61,315 nt of DNA from a bacterium (GTDB lineage: Bacteria; JAJRZV01): assembly GCA_024275095.1 (NCBI GenBank), contig JAJRZV010000072.1, positions 1 to 61,315 on the forward strand, written 5' to 3'. This document shows, piece by piece, positions 34,936 to 44,412 of this stretch; position 1 is the first letter of the stretch; each line of letters starts with the position of its first letter. The translations under genes were made by a program, and so were the position numbers. Under the pieces are notes generated by a model that ran no database searches, was not told the DNA's origin, and worked only from the letters and a program-made list of their open reading frames with translations.

Positions 34936-36045
34936 ATGTTTATTTCAGCAGGTGAAGCATCTGGTGATGTAATGGGTGCTTACATCATGGAGGCTCTGCA
35001 GAATTCAAAAGAGAACATACAGTTTGCTGGTGTTGGTGGTGCACGCATGCGTTCGCAGGATCTGAAAGCACTCGCTCATGCAGAAAGCCTTTCTGCAGCA
35101 GGGATTGTAGAGGCCATCCCGCGTATTCCAGCGGCTGTACGAACATTCATTCGGTGCACCCGCTACCTCAGCGAAAAAAGGCCGGAAAGGGTTATTCTCA
35201 TTGATTTTCCGGAAATGAACATGCGTATTTTGCGCCGATCCGTATTTCACGGTATTTCCACTTTTTACGTATCCCCGCCCCAGGTGTGGGCATGGAGGGA
35301 GAAACGTCTGAAACATTTGCGCCTCGCTCGTGCACTGCTGTGCATTTTACCTTTTGAAAAAGATTATTATACCAGCGGAGGAGCAGCCGCATTTTATGTG
35401 GGTCACCCGGCGGTGGGAAGAATGGAAAGAGAAGAAATTGATAATATTTCAAAAGATCCGCGTCCCTCGCTTGCGATTTTACCGGGCAGTCGCCTCTCAG
35501 AGATTTCAGCTCATATGAAGATTCTGTTCCCCCTGGTAAAGTTACTGAGAGAAAGCTATGAATTGAAAGAACTTTCGATTATCGTGGCTGTGGCACCAGC
35601 CATACAGGAGTACTTCGAATCCCACTTTGGTCAGCGCATTAGAGAGTTGGGATTGCAGGTAGAATATGACGGGATGAAGGCGCTCAAGAGAGCATGGTGG
35701 GCTGTTGTGGCTTCTGGCACCGCCTCACTGGAGGCATCCCTTGTACGCACCCCTTCTGTAATTATTTATCGGATTTCTCCAATCAGCTATGCAGTGGGTC
35801 GAAAGATGATCAGAGTGAACTACGTCGGGCTGCCCAATATTCTGCTGGGCAGAAAGATACTTCCTGAACTTCTCCAGAATAATGCTAACCCGCAGTTTAT
35901 ATTTGAGCACCTGAAACACTTTATGAAATATGGTCAAGATGCTCCACCTGATGTTGAGGAAGGATTCAGCATTATTCGAGACATGCTGGGTAATAGACGT
36001 TTTTCTTCTCAGGTGGCAGAAATCATTTTGAATGCAGCACCATGA
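34936..36045 (+). CDS. lpxB: lipid-A-disaccharide synthase LpxB
   Basis: Joins UDP-2,3-diacylglucosamine and lipid X to the tetra-acyl disaccharide. The protein has about 369 residues, with the start motif MFISAGEASGDVMGAYIM, the ILIDFPEMNMRIL and YVSPPQVWAWREKRLKHL blocks, LPGSRLSEI, and VASGTASLEASL near the C-terminal nucleotide-binding part. The ATG at 34936 sits 13 bases from a gaggg site; a TTG at 34927 would be too close, so the start is slightly uncertain. It is inner-membrane peripheral by family. Confidence 0.95.
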   Translation: MFISAGEASGDVMGAYIMEALQNSKENIQFAGVGGARMRSQDLKALAHAESLSAAGIVEAIPRIPAAVRTFIRCTRYLSEKRPERVILIDFPEMNMRILRRSVFHGISTFYVSPPQVWAWREKRLKHLRLARALLCILPFEKDYYTSGGAAAFYVGHPAVGRMEREEIDNISKDPRPSLAILPGSRLSEISAHMKILFPLVKLLRESYELKELSIIVAVAPAIQEYFESHFGQRIRELGLQVEYDGMKALKRAWWAVVASGTASLEASLVRTPSVIIYRISPISYAVGRKMIRVNYVGLPNILLGRKILPELLQNNANPQFIFEHLKHFMKYGQDAPPDVEEGFSIIRDMLGNRRFSSQVAEIILNAAP

Positions 36046-37799
36046 AAGATTTTATCCAGAGCGAAAGGAAGGAGGTGTTCTTCCGTATTCTCGGGTTTTA
36101 CCGTCCTTACTGGAAATACGTGATCCTGTCTATTCCGTGTGCTGTGCTCGTAAGTATTGTACCGGGAAGTTCCGCAGCACTCATCAAACCCCTTATTGAC
36201 AATGTGTTTATATCCAGAAACCAGCAGTTGTTAGGTTTGATAGCCGTGGCAGTGGTTGGGCTTTATCTGATCAAGGGGCTCGCTCGTTTCGGTCAGGGAT
36301 ACCTTCTTCGCATAGCCGGTCAAAAAGCCGTGAGAGATGTACGCAATGTGCTATTCAGGCACATCCATTCTCTATCGAGAGATTTTTTTGATAGGGCAGA
36401 TACAGGAGCATTGATATCTCGTCTCAATTACGACGTGTTTCTGTTGCAGATGATCGCCCAGGCGGCTGTGGACCTCATCAAGGAACCTTTGACACTCCTG
36501 TGGTTGCTCGGGCTTATGTTTTACCTGGACTGGAAACTTTCACTCGCTGCCCTAATCGTGCTTCCTCCGGCAGGGTGGTTTGTGTGGTTTCTTGCAGGTC
36601 GCGTGAGAGCTGCTTCTCGCGCAGGTCAAGAATACATGGAAAATCTTACAGCACGAATGCAGGAAAGTTTTGCTGGTTCTCACGTGGTGAAAGCATTTGG
36701 TGCTGAAAGAGAGGAACTACGACGGTTCGAAGAAGAAAACGAGCGCTTTCTCCAGTCGATGGTGGGTGTTATCAGGTACACGGAAATGTTGAGTCCTGCC
36801 GTGGAGTTCTTGGGAGCCCTGGGAATATGTGCGGTGATATATTACGGTGGCATGCGGGTGCTCGAGGATGGTATTTACACCCCCGGCCGTTTTTTTGCAT
36901 TTCTCGGGGCGGTGGGAATGATGTACGAGCCCTATAGGAAATTAAGCCGCCTTTACGCGGTACTCCAGCAGGCAATTGCGGCAGGTGGAAGAATTTTTTC
37001 AATTTTGGACATGCAGCCATCTGTACAGAATCCGCCAGAACCCGCACCATGGACAAGGTTTGAGAAAGAAATACGTTTTGAAAACGTACGGTTCAGTTAC
37101 GGTGCCAGGCCTGCGTTAAAGGGTGTCAGTTTTACCATTACTGCAGGCAGTGTTGTGGGTATTGCAGGAGAAGTGGGTTCGGGAAAGAGTACCATCGCTC
37201 ACCTCATAATGCGTTATTACGATGTTACGGATGGACAGATACTTGTTGATGGTTACGATATTCGCGAACTTCGTATAGAAGCCTTGCGTAGCAATGTGGC
37301 CCTCATATCTCAGGATGTGTTTTTATTTAACGACACGGTGAAAGAGAACATTCGTTACGGGAGACCGGACGCCCATGATGAAGAAATTGTAGAAGCAGCA
37401 AAACTTGCCGGTATTCACGAGTTTATCCTCACCCTCCCCCATGGGTATGACACCCTGGTTGGGGAGAGGGGGGTGCATCTTTCAGGCGGTCAAAGGCAGA
37501 AAATTTCCATAGCACGTGCATTTTTAAAAAATGCACCTTTACTCATTCTTGACGAGGCCACGTCGAATCTTGATGTGGACTCCGAAAACGAAGTGGAGGA
37601 TGCTATTTTTCGACTGATTAAGGGAAAGACAGTCATTATTATTACACACAGGTTACCCTTTCTTGAAAAAGCGGATAAAATCATTGTGATGAAAGAAGGT
37701 CTGATTATGGAAGAGGGTTCTCACCAGGAACTGATGGCGGCAGGTGGATATTACGCGTCACTGGTGGGAAGGCTGGGAGCATTTTCGCAGGAGATGTGA
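36042..37799 (+). CDS. msbA: lipid A export ABC transporter MsbA
   Basis: A 585-residue half-transporter with six membrane helices (1 to about 320) and one ATPase domain. The ATPase has Walker A GEVGSGKST, signature LSGGQRQ, Walker B LLILDEATS and the H-loop IIITHR. It flips lipid A-core across the inner membrane; the position directly after lpxB supports this over a drug exporter. It overlaps lpxB by four bases and abuts the TetR gene. Confidence 0.93.
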   Translation: MKDFIQSERKEVFFRILGFYRPYWKYVILSIPCAVLVSIVPGSSAALIKPLIDNVFISRNQQLLGLIAVAVVGLYLIKGLARFGQGYLLRIAGQKAVRDVRNVLFRHIHSLSRDFFDRADTGALISRLNYDVFLLQMIAQAAVDLIKEPLTLLWLLGLMFYLDWKLSLAALIVLPPAGWFVWFLAGRVRAASRAGQEYMENLTARMQESFAGSHVVKAFGAEREELRRFEEENERFLQSMVGVIRYTEMLSPAVEFLGALGICAVIYYGGMRVLEDGIYTPGRFFAFLGAVGMMYEPYRKLSRLYAVLQQAIAAGGRIFSILDMQPSVQNPPEPAPWTRFEKEIRFENVRFSYGARPALKGVSFTITAGSVVGIAGEVGSGKSTIAHLIMRYYDVTDGQILVDGYDIRELRIEALRSNVALISQDVFLFNDTVKENIRYGRPDAHDEEIVEAAKLAGIHEFILTLPHGYDTLVGERGVHLSGGQRQKISIARAFLKNAPLLILDEATSNLDVDSENEVEDAIFRLIKGKTVIIITHRLPFLEKADKIIVMKEGLIMEEGSHQELMAAGGYYASLVGRLGAFSQEM

Positions 37800-38408
37800 G
37801 TGAGTTATACGGAAACCCAGAATGCCGCGGGAACTCGTGAGCGAATTCTCCGGGTTGCAGAACGCTTTTTTGCAGAACGTGGTTATGAAGGAACCTCCAC
37901 ACGCATGATTGCAGAAGAAGCAGGTGTTAACAAGGCCATGATTTTTTATTATTTTCGTAACAAGGAAGACCTTTATTTCCAGGTACTTTCAGACCTTTTT
38001 ACTTCTTTGACGACGCGCCTGTTTCCCATTTTCAGGGCACGGATGCCGTACGAAAAAAAAATTGAACGATTTGTGGATGAGGTTTTTACATTTTTTTCGA
38101 CACGTCCTACTTTTTGCAAGATTACCCAGCGTGAATCTGTAAATCCGCGCAAGCGTTACAAAGAGTTTATCGTCCAGAACCTGAGACCTCTTTACAATGA
38201 GGGTCGGAAATTTCTTGTAGAAAGGGCTCGTGTGGAAGATCCGGACAACCTCATTTTTTCTGGTTATGGAATGATAATGTCGTATTTTAATGAAGCGGAA
38301 TTTATCGGCATGCTCATGGGACGTGAGGCACTTGACCGTTCCGCTTTGAAAAAGCGCCGTGAGCATGTTAAAAAAGCAATTCTGAATCTCGTTCGGGCAT
38401 TTTCATAG
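37800..38408 (+). CDS. TetR family transcriptional regulator
   Basis: A 202-residue regulator. The N-terminal helix-turn-helix is complete (RERILRVAERFFAERGYEGT, then MIAEEAGVNKAMIFYYFRNKEDLY); the ligand-binding half is unlike any I can name. The start is a GTG directly after the msbA stop. Its place inside the lipid A/fatty-acid operon suggests it senses an acyl-CoA/ACP or lipid signal and controls this cluster, which is an inference. Confidence 0.92.
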   Translation: MSYTETQNAAGTRERILRVAERFFAERGYEGTSTRMIAEEAGVNKAMIFYYFRNKEDLYFQVLSDLFTSLTTRLFPIFRARMPYEKKIERFVDEVFTFFSTRPTFCKITQRESVNPRKRYKEFIVQNLRPLYNEGRKFLVERARVEDPDNLIFSGYGMIMSYFNEAEFIGMLMGREALDRSALKKRREHVKKAILNLVRAFS

Positions 38409-38425
38409 ATAGACAGGAGCACTAA

Positions 38426-38983
38426 ATGAAACTTGTTGTTACCGAGATACCCGAAGAGGGGCTGAACCTCACTATAAGTGGTGATGGAAGGTGGTTGCGC
38501 ACTTTTTTCAGTCCCAGGGAAAAGGAAGAAACGGTACGTGTGAGGGATTCATTTTCGGTAGAGGTGCGAATTTCGCGTGTTGATGAAGTGATTCGGGTTG
38601 CAGGCTGCGCAAAGATACCGGTAGAGCTTCGATGCGTGAGGTGTAACGAATGGTTTATCAGTGAAGTTGATGTGGAGGTGAAATCAGAGTTTCATCCTCT
38701 CAGTGAATGGGTGGCCAGGGGAAAGGAGGAAATTGAACTCAAGGCCTCGGAAATGGAAATGGAGTTTTATTCTTCACGTGTGATTGACATAGATGAAGTT
38801 GTGGCAGAAAGCATTTTCCTTTCACTACCTTCGTACCCTGTGTGCACAGATGACTGTAAAGGGTTGTGTGCTCGTTGCGGTGCCAATCTTAACAAGGGAA
38901 AGTGTCAATGCTCTGCTGACCAACCGGTTGATGATTGGAAGAAAGCACTTGAAGATTTAAGGTCAAAACTGAAAATAAAGTGA
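38426..38983 (+). CDS. DUF177 (YceD-like) protein
   Basis: A 185-residue protein of the family that precedes rpmF almost universally and is linked to 23S rRNA or 50S accumulation. It shows VELRCVRCNEWFISEVDVEV, the acidic IDIDEVVAESIFLSLPSYPVC, and a C-terminal cysteine cluster (CTDDCKGLCARCGANLNKGKC). A ribosome site (caggagc) precedes the ATG. Confidence 0.92.
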   Translation: MKLVVTEIPEEGLNLTISGDGRWLRTFFSPREKEETVRVRDSFSVEVRISRVDEVIRVAGCAKIPVELRCVRCNEWFISEVDVEVKSEFHPLSEWVARGKEEIELKASEMEMEFYSSRVIDIDEVVAESIFLSLPSYPVCTDDCKGLCARCGANLNKGKCQCSADQPVDDWKKALEDLRSKLKIK

Positions 38984-39004
38984 CAATTCACAAGGAGGTT
39001 TAAA

Positions 39005-39184
39005 ATGGGTGTGCCCAAAAGAAAACACTCCCGAGCACGAAGAGACAAAAGATGGGCTCATTACCATCTGAGACCCCGCCCCCTGTCTATATGTCCTCGT
39101 TGTGGCGAGAGGAAACTGCCACACAGGGTATGTCCAAGCTGTGGGTTTTACGGAGTGAAAAAAGTCATCAATGTAAAGGATTGA
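39005..39184 (+). CDS. rpmF: 50S ribosomal protein L32
   Basis: A 59-residue ribosomal protein: MGVPKRKHSRARRDKRWAH at the start and a zinc ribbon made of CPRC (30-33) and CPSC (43-46). An aaggaggt ribosome site precedes the ATG. It lies between DUF177 and plsX, the classical order linking ribosome and lipid synthesis. Confidence 0.98.
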   Translation: MGVPKRKHSRARRDKRWAHYHLRPRPLSICPRCGERKLPHRVCPSCGFYGVKKVINVKD

Positions 39185-39185
39185 G

Positions 39186-40223
39186 TTGTCGGCTGCCGGG
39201 ATCAAAATAGCGGTAGATGCTATGGGGAGCGACAACTGGCCGCTCCCTGAAGTGGGTTTTTTGCGCGATGGTGTGCCTGAGAGGGTTCATCCCGTGCTTG
39301 TGGGCAATGAGAGTGTGATTCTGGAACGTGCAGAGGCAGAGGGAATAAACGCAAACCGTTTCAGTATCGTCCACGCCCCTGAAAGAATCGGTATGGATGA
39401 ATCACCTCTCAGCGTGCGCACTCGTAAAGATTCGTCTATTGTTACAGCCCTGAATCTTCTCAAGTCCGGTGAAGTGGATGCTGTGGTATCCGCTGGCAAT
39501 ACAGGTGCTGTTATGGCGGCGGCGGTGTTTATACTGGGCAGGCTGCCGGGAATATCTCGTCCTGCCATAGCAGGATGGATACCTACCACCAGGGGCTTTG
39601 CTCTCGTGCTGGATCTTGGTGCCAATGTTGACTGTCGCAGCGAGCACCTTGTGGATTTTGCTCTTATGGGAGAGGCGTTGTTCAGGATTCTTACAAATTC
39701 TCAAAGTCCCCGTATTGGGCTGTTAAGTAATGGTGAGGAGGATACCAAGGGTAATGCACTGGTAAAAAGCACAAGGGAATTGCTGAAAGCATCTGCTCTC
39801 AATTTCGTGGGTAATGTGGAAGGAAAGGATATTTTCTTTGATAAAGCCGACGTGGTTGTATGCGATGGTTTTGTCGGTAATATCCTGCTCAAAGGATGTG
39901 AAGGACTTGCAGAATTCATGACTTCCTTTATAAAGCAGGAAATTCGCCGCCGCCCCCTTGCTCTCCTGGGAGCCCTGGGGATGCGCGGGGTGTTTAAACG
40001 AATGAAAAGGCGTTTTGACTATGCAGAATACGGGGGTGCCCCGCTCGTAGGTGTGAACGGTATTGTAATTGTTACTCATGGACGCGCAGATGAACGTGCT
40101 GTAAGGAATGCAGTACTCCTGGCACGCAGGCTTGTGGAAGCAGATTACATAGGTCAATTAAAGGAAGCGGTTTCGCGGTACAAATCTGTGTCCCGCCCGT
40201 CGCTTGGAGATGCGGAGGGTTGA
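39186..40223 (+). CDS. plsX: phosphate acyltransferase PlsX
   Basis: Makes acyl-phosphate from acyl-ACP for phospholipid synthesis. The 345-residue protein has IAVDAMGSDNWP, VSAGNTGAVMAAAV, VLDLGANVDC and FDYAEYGGAPLVGVNGIVIV. The start is a TTG one base after the rpmF stop. It is expected to be peripheral to the membrane. Whether a PlsY partner exists lies outside the window. Confidence 0.96.
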   Translation: MSAAGIKIAVDAMGSDNWPLPEVGFLRDGVPERVHPVLVGNESVILERAEAEGINANRFSIVHAPERIGMDESPLSVRTRKDSSIVTALNLLKSGEVDAVVSAGNTGAVMAAAVFILGRLPGISRPAIAGWIPTTRGFALVLDLGANVDCRSEHLVDFALMGEALFRILTNSQSPRIGLLSNGEEDTKGNALVKSTRELLKASALNFVGNVEGKDIFFDKADVVVCDGFVGNILLKGCEGLAEFMTSFIKQEIRRRPLALLGALGMRGVFKRMKRRFDYAEYGGAPLVGVNGIVIVTHGRADERAVRNAVLLARRLVEADYIGQLKEAVSRYKSVSRPSLGDAEG

Positions 40224-40226
40224 AAA

Positions 40227-41201
40227 ATGAGCATTGTTATTCGATCTCTGGGGATAGCCGTTCCTTCACGCGTACTTACCAATGCAGACCTTGAGAAAAT
40301 GGTGGATACCTCCGATGAGTGGATTCGTGAACGCACTGGTATTCGCGAGAGACGTATTTCTGATGAACCACTATCTGTACTTGCTGAGAAAGCAGCGAGG
40401 GAGGCTCTGGAGAACGCATGTGTATCACCAGATGATATAGAGCTTATTCTTATGGCCACTATTACCGGTGATTATCCCCTACCCGCAGCAGCGTGTCTTC
40501 TCCAGGAGCGTCTTGGTATCAAAGAAGTTCCTGCCTTTGATCTGGCAGCTGCATGTTCGGGATTTATTTACGGGCTTGCCGTGGCAGAAGGTCTCAGCGC
40601 GCGGTATTCCACAATTCTTTTTGTTAGTGGAGAAATACTTTCTGCTGTTACAGATTACACGGATCGTTCCACCTGTGTGCTTTTCGGCGACGGTGCAGGC
40701 GCTGCAGTGCTTACAGTAGCAGATGGCAATATCTCACGCAGGGAGCTTGTGGATTATGTGATTTGCGCTGACGGTACGGGCTGGCGGCATATTCATATTC
40801 CGGCTGGAGGATCTGCAGAACCTCCAACAGAGAGAACAATAAGTGAGCGGCTTCATTATATAAAAATGACCGGCAGAGACGTGTTTAAAAACGCTGTAAA
40901 GCGAATGGAAGAGGCCATTGTTGAACTGCTTAAACGCAACAATCTCGATATATCAGGTGTAGACCTCATCGTCCCTCATCAGGCCAACGCCCGAATTATC
41001 CACACCCTCTGCGAAAGACTCGGAGTGGCAAAGGAGAAAACCTACATCAATATAGACCGCTATGGAAATACATCTGCAGCTTCTATTCCTCTTGCGCTTT
41101 ATGAGGCAGAACGAGATGGACTTATCGGTGCCGGTTCGCTGGTTGTTGCTGCGTCTTTTGGAGCAGGTTATACATGGGGAGCAGCACTTTTCAGGTGGTG
41201 A
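40227..41201 (+). CDS. fabH: beta-ketoacyl-ACP synthase III FabH
   Basis: Starts fatty acid synthesis from acetyl-CoA and malonyl-ACP. The 324-residue protein has the Cys-His-Asn triad: Cys in DLAAACSGFIYGL, His in IVPHQANARI and Asn in RYGNTSAASIPLAL. The start IRSLGIAVPSRVLTNADLEK and WIRERTGIRERRI are typical. It is spaced three bases from plsX and fabD. Confidence 0.97.
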   Translation: MSIVIRSLGIAVPSRVLTNADLEKMVDTSDEWIRERTGIRERRISDEPLSVLAEKAAREALENACVSPDDIELILMATITGDYPLPAAACLLQERLGIKEVPAFDLAAACSGFIYGLAVAEGLSARYSTILFVSGEILSAVTDYTDRSTCVLFGDGAGAAVLTVADGNISRRELVDYVICADGTGWRHIHIPAGGSAEPPTERTISERLHYIKMTGRDVFKNAVKRMEEAIVELLKRNNLDISGVDLIVPHQANARIIHTLCERLGVAKEKTYINIDRYGNTSAASIPLALYEAERDGLIGAGSLVVAASFGAGYTWGAALFRW

Positions 41202-41204
41202 GTT

Positions 41205-42143
41205 ATGAAGATAGCGTTTCTCTTTCCAGGGCAGGGGTCTCAATATGTGGGAATGGGGAAGTTGCTTTTCAATGCTCTTCCCCGTGCCCGAGAGTTGGTG
41301 GAGGAGGCTTCCGAGGTTATACAGCAGGACCTTATGAAGCTGATGCTTGAAGGGCCTGAAGAGTCACTCACACGTACAGCAATAGCGCAACCGGCCATAC
41401 TCACCCATTCATACGCCCTATTTCAATATATTAAAGAAACTGTAGGCTCTTCTCCCTCTTTTCTGACCGGTCACAGCCTGGGAGAATACACTGCTGCCCT
41501 CGCTGCAGGTGCGATGAATTTTGCAGATGCAGTCAAACTGGTTCATCTGCGCGGCAAATTCATGCAGGAGGCTGTACCCCCCGGTAAGGGGGCCATGGCC
41601 GCGATTATTGGGCTTTCAGGTTCGGAGGTTACGAAAGTTATAAGGGAAGGTAACTTTCACGGTGTGGTGGATGTAGCCAATTTTAACGCACCTGACCAGA
41701 CTGTCATTTCCGGAGAAAAGGAGCCGGTGGAACAGGCGGCCGAAAAGCTGAAAGAAGCTGGTGCACGACGGTGTGTGTTTCTCAATGTATCTGCTCCTTT
41801 TCACTCTTCTCTAATGCAACCTGCTGCTGAGCGCTTGAAACAAGTAATGGATAACCTGGAGATAAATCATCCTGCTTTCACAATTGTTTCCAACGTAACA
41901 TCTCAGCCGGTATTGACTGCAGAGGAATTAAAGGAGATTTTGATAAAGCAGGTTACCTCTCCGGTCAGGTGGGTTGATGTTGTGCGCTTTCTTTACAGTA
42001 ACGGCGTCCGAACATTTGTTGAAATTGGCCCTGGTAAGGTGCTTTCCGGACTCGTGAAAAGAATTTTGAAAGGGCAGGAATTTGAGGTATATAACCTTGA
42101 AGATCCGGAGGATGCAGATAATGTCCTGTCGAAAATATCCTGA
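41205..42143 (+). CDS. fabD: malonyl-CoA:ACP transacylase FabD
   Basis: Loads malonate onto ACP. The 312-residue protein begins IAFLFPGQGSQYVGMGK, has the nucleophile Ser in TGHSLGEYTA, Arg in HLRGKFMQEAVPPGKGAM and the His in NVSAPFHSSLM. The end overlaps fabG by 23 bases. Confidence 0.97.
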   Translation: MKIAFLFPGQGSQYVGMGKLLFNALPRARELVEEASEVIQQDLMKLMLEGPEESLTRTAIAQPAILTHSYALFQYIKETVGSSPSFLTGHSLGEYTAALAAGAMNFADAVKLVHLRGKFMQEAVPPGKGAMAAIIGLSGSEVTKVIREGNFHGVVDVANFNAPDQTVISGEKEPVEQAAEKLKEAGARRCVFLNVSAPFHSSLMQPAAERLKQVMDNLEINHPAFTIVSNVTSQPVLTAEELKEILIKQVTSPVRWVDVVRFLYSNGVRTFVEIGPGKVLSGLVKRILKGQEFEVYNLEDPEDADNVLSKIS

Positions 42144-42882
42144 GCTGGAAGGGCGAGTTGCCCTTGTTACCGGATCATCCCGGGGGATAGGTCGAGCTAT
42201 TGCTGTTCGCCTTGCAAGAGAAGGCGCAAGAGTGGTTGTAAATTGTCGTAGCAGCACCGGTGCGGCAGAAGCGGTGGTTAGAGAGATAGAAGATGCAGGA
42301 GGTGAGGCCCGGCTATGCGTTTTTGATATTGCGGATGCAGAGGCCGTGAAAGAAGGTATTGAAGAACTTGTGAAGGAGTTGGGAGCAATTCATATTCTTG
42401 TAAATAATGCAGGAGTGACAAGCGATAATTTGTTACTGCGTATGAAGGAGGAGGAATGGGAAAAGGTTGTGAAGATTAATCTTGCAGGTACATTTAACTG
42501 TACAAAGGCTGTACTCAGGGGGATGATAAAACAGCGTTACGGTCGCATTATCAACATTACATCTGTTGTGGGCGAGATGGGCAATGCGGGCCAGGCCAAT
42601 TATGCTGCTTCAAAGGGGGGTATCATTGCTTTTACCAAGTCTGTTGCCCGTGAGGTCGCTTCGCGTAATATTACAGTGAATGCCGTATCACCTGGATTTA
42701 TCACTACCGACATGACAAGCAGTCTTCCCGAAGACGTGAAAAGCAAAATGCTCGAGAGCATCCCTATGGGCCGTTATGGTGAACCGGAAGAAGTTGCGGC
42801 TGTAGTTGCATTTCTTGCCTCGGATGAGGCTTCATACATTACAGGTGAGGTGATACGTATTAACGGTGGACTATACATGTAA
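42121..42882 (+). CDS. fabG: 3-oxoacyl-[ACP] reductase FabG
   Basis: NADPH-dependent reductase of fatty acid elongation. The protein has 253 residues: TGSSRGIGRAIAVRLA for cofactor binding, NNAGVTSDNLLLRM, the catalytic Ser (INITSVVGEMGNAGQANY) with YAASKGG, and AVSPGFITTDMT. The ATG at 42121 was chosen for its ggagg site nine bases upstream; an earlier ATG at 42082 would add 13 non-family residues. Confidence 0.96.
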   Translation: MSCRKYPELEGRVALVTGSSRGIGRAIAVRLAREGARVVVNCRSSTGAAEAVVREIEDAGGEARLCVFDIADAEAVKEGIEELVKELGAIHILVNNAGVTSDNLLLRMKEEEWEKVVKINLAGTFNCTKAVLRGMIKQRYGRIINITSVVGEMGNAGQANYAASKGGIIAFTKSVAREVASRNITVNAVSPGFITTDMTSSLPEDVKSKMLESIPMGRYGEPEEVAAVVAFLASDEASYITGEVIRINGGLYM

Positions 42883-42903
42883 TCACATAAAGGAGGTGCA
42901 TGG

Positions 42904-43137
42904 ATGAGCATAGAAGAAAAGGTAATGGACATGATCGCTGAAGAGCTGGGGCTTTCCCGCGAGGAAGTCAAACCTGAGGCCACGTTTATTGAAGACCTCG
43001 GTGCTGATTCCTTGGACGTGGTGGAACTCATCATGAAAATGGAAGAGGAATTCGGGATCAGTATTCCTGACGAGGATGCTGAAAAGATAAAAACGGTTCA
43101 GGATGCTATTGACTATATTAAGTCGAAGGCGGGATGA
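42904..43137 (+). CDS. acpP: acyl carrier protein
   Basis: A 77-residue acidic carrier. The phosphopantetheine Ser lies in [20 protein letters not shown], and the start [16 protein letters not shown] is typical. An aaaggaggtg ribosome site precedes the ATG. The stop overlaps fabF by four bases. It supplies acyl chains to FabZ, LpxA, LpxD and PlsX in the same cluster. Confidence 0.98.
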   Translation: MSIEEKVMDMIAEELGLSREEVKPEATFIEDLGADSLDVVELIMKMEEEFGISIPDEDAEKIKTVQDAIDYIKSKAG

Positions 43138-44387
43138 AAGAAGGTCGTCGTGTTGCCATAACGGGTATCGGGATTGTATCTCCAGCCGGTTCCACGCTTG
43201 AAGAATTCTGGAAAGTGATTTCCAGTGGTCGGTCCTGCGTGGGGCCCATTACCCGATTTGATGCAGGTGAGTTCAGGGTAAAGATTGCTGCGGAAGTAAA
43301 AGATTTTGCAATTTCTGAAAAATATCTTGACAGGAAAGAGGCGAGGAGGCTGGACCTCTTCCTCCAGTATGCTATTGTGGCCTCTGGTGAGGCCTTGAAA
43401 GACGCAGGGGTGAAAGGTGATGCTCTTCCCGTTGATTCCGGCCGTGTGGCTGTGGTGATTGGTTCAGGTATTGGTGGGATCAAAACCATTGAGGATAACT
43501 GTCGAATTCTTGTGGAAAGGGGACCATCGCGCGTCTCTCCACATTTCATTCCTTATTCCATTGGCAACATGGCCTCCGGACTTGTTGCAATAAAGTTCGG
43601 TCTTAAAGGACCCAATTTATGTGTGACCACGGCCTGTTCAAGTGGAGCACACGCCGTGGGAGAAGCGGCACGTATGATCAGGCATGGATACGCGGATGCA
43701 GCCCTTGCAGGAGCTTCAGAAGCTGCTATTACGCCTCTTGCCATTGGAGGTTTTGCAGCGATGAGGGCACTTTCAGAGCGCAATGACGAGCCGGAGAAGG
43801 CGTCCAGACCTTTTGACAAACACAGAGACGGTTTTGTGATGGGTGAAGGTGCTGCAGTCTTGTTCATGGAAAGTGAAGATGCTGCCCGGGCCAGGGGCGC
43901 ACGGATATACGCGTTTGTAGAGGGCTATGCTGCCAATGGTGATGCCTTTCACATTACAGCACCGGATGAGACCGGTCGCGGCGCTGCAGAATGCATGCGG
44001 ATGGCTCTGAAGGATGCCGGGATTTCTCCTTCGCAGGTGCAGTACATTAATGCTCACGGGACTTCAACCCCCTTGAACGACAAGATCGAGACCAAAGCCA
44101 TTAAAGATGTGTTCGCAGAACATGCCTACAAACTTGCCGTCAGCTCTACCAAGTCTGTTACAGGACACCTTCTTGGTGCAGCTGGTTCAATAGAAACTGC
44201 GGCAGTAGCACTTGCTCTCTTTCATCAATTTGCTCCACCCACAGCAAACCTGGAAACTCCCGATGAGGAATGTGATCTCGACTACGTGCCACTCAAAGGG
44301 CGAAAATTAAGAATTGAGTATGCACTCAACAACTCGTTCGGATTCGGGGGTACCAACGCTTGTCTGGTTCTTCGCAGAGCTGATTAA
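43134..44387 (+). CDS. fabF: beta-ketoacyl-ACP synthase II FabF
   Basis: The elongating condensing enzyme, 417 residues. Cys nucleophile in [15 protein letters not shown], first His in [13 protein letters not shown], second His in [13 protein letters not shown], and the [12 protein letters not shown] end. It closes the cluster that runs from skp; a hairpin follows immediately. Confidence 0.97.
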   Translation: MKEGRRVAITGIGIVSPAGSTLEEFWKVISSGRSCVGPITRFDAGEFRVKIAAEVKDFAISEKYLDRKEARRLDLFLQYAIVASGEALKDAGVKGDALPVDSGRVAVVIGSGIGGIKTIEDNCRILVERGPSRVSPHFIPYSIGNMASGLVAIKFGLKGPNLCVTTACSSGAHAVGEAARMIRHGYADAALAGASEAAITPLAIGGFAAMRALSERNDEPEKASRPFDKHRDGFVMGEGAAVLFMESEDAARARGARIYAFVEGYAANGDAFHITAPDETGRGAAECMRMALKDAGISPSQVQYINAHGTSTPLNDKIETKAIKDVFAEHAYKLAVSSTKSVTGHLLGAAGSIETAAVALALFHQFAPPTANLETPDEECDLDYVPLKGRKLRIEYALNNSFGFGGTNACLVLRRAD

Positions 44388-44388
44388 G

Positions 44389-44412
44389 AACCCTGTGCAA
44401 GTTTTCAGGGTT
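44389..44412. terminator. possible bidirectional terminator between convergent genes
   Basis: A seven-base stem AACCCTG/CAGGGTT with a 10-base loop lies right after the fabF stop and covers the stop codon of the opposing lipoprotein gene. The T-tract is short on both strands, so termination strength is uncertain. Confidence 0.4.

Noticed and set aside
37800-38408. FadR or FabR assignment for the TetR protein
   Set aside because: Only the helix-turn-helix is recognisable; the ligand domain gives no support for a named regulator.
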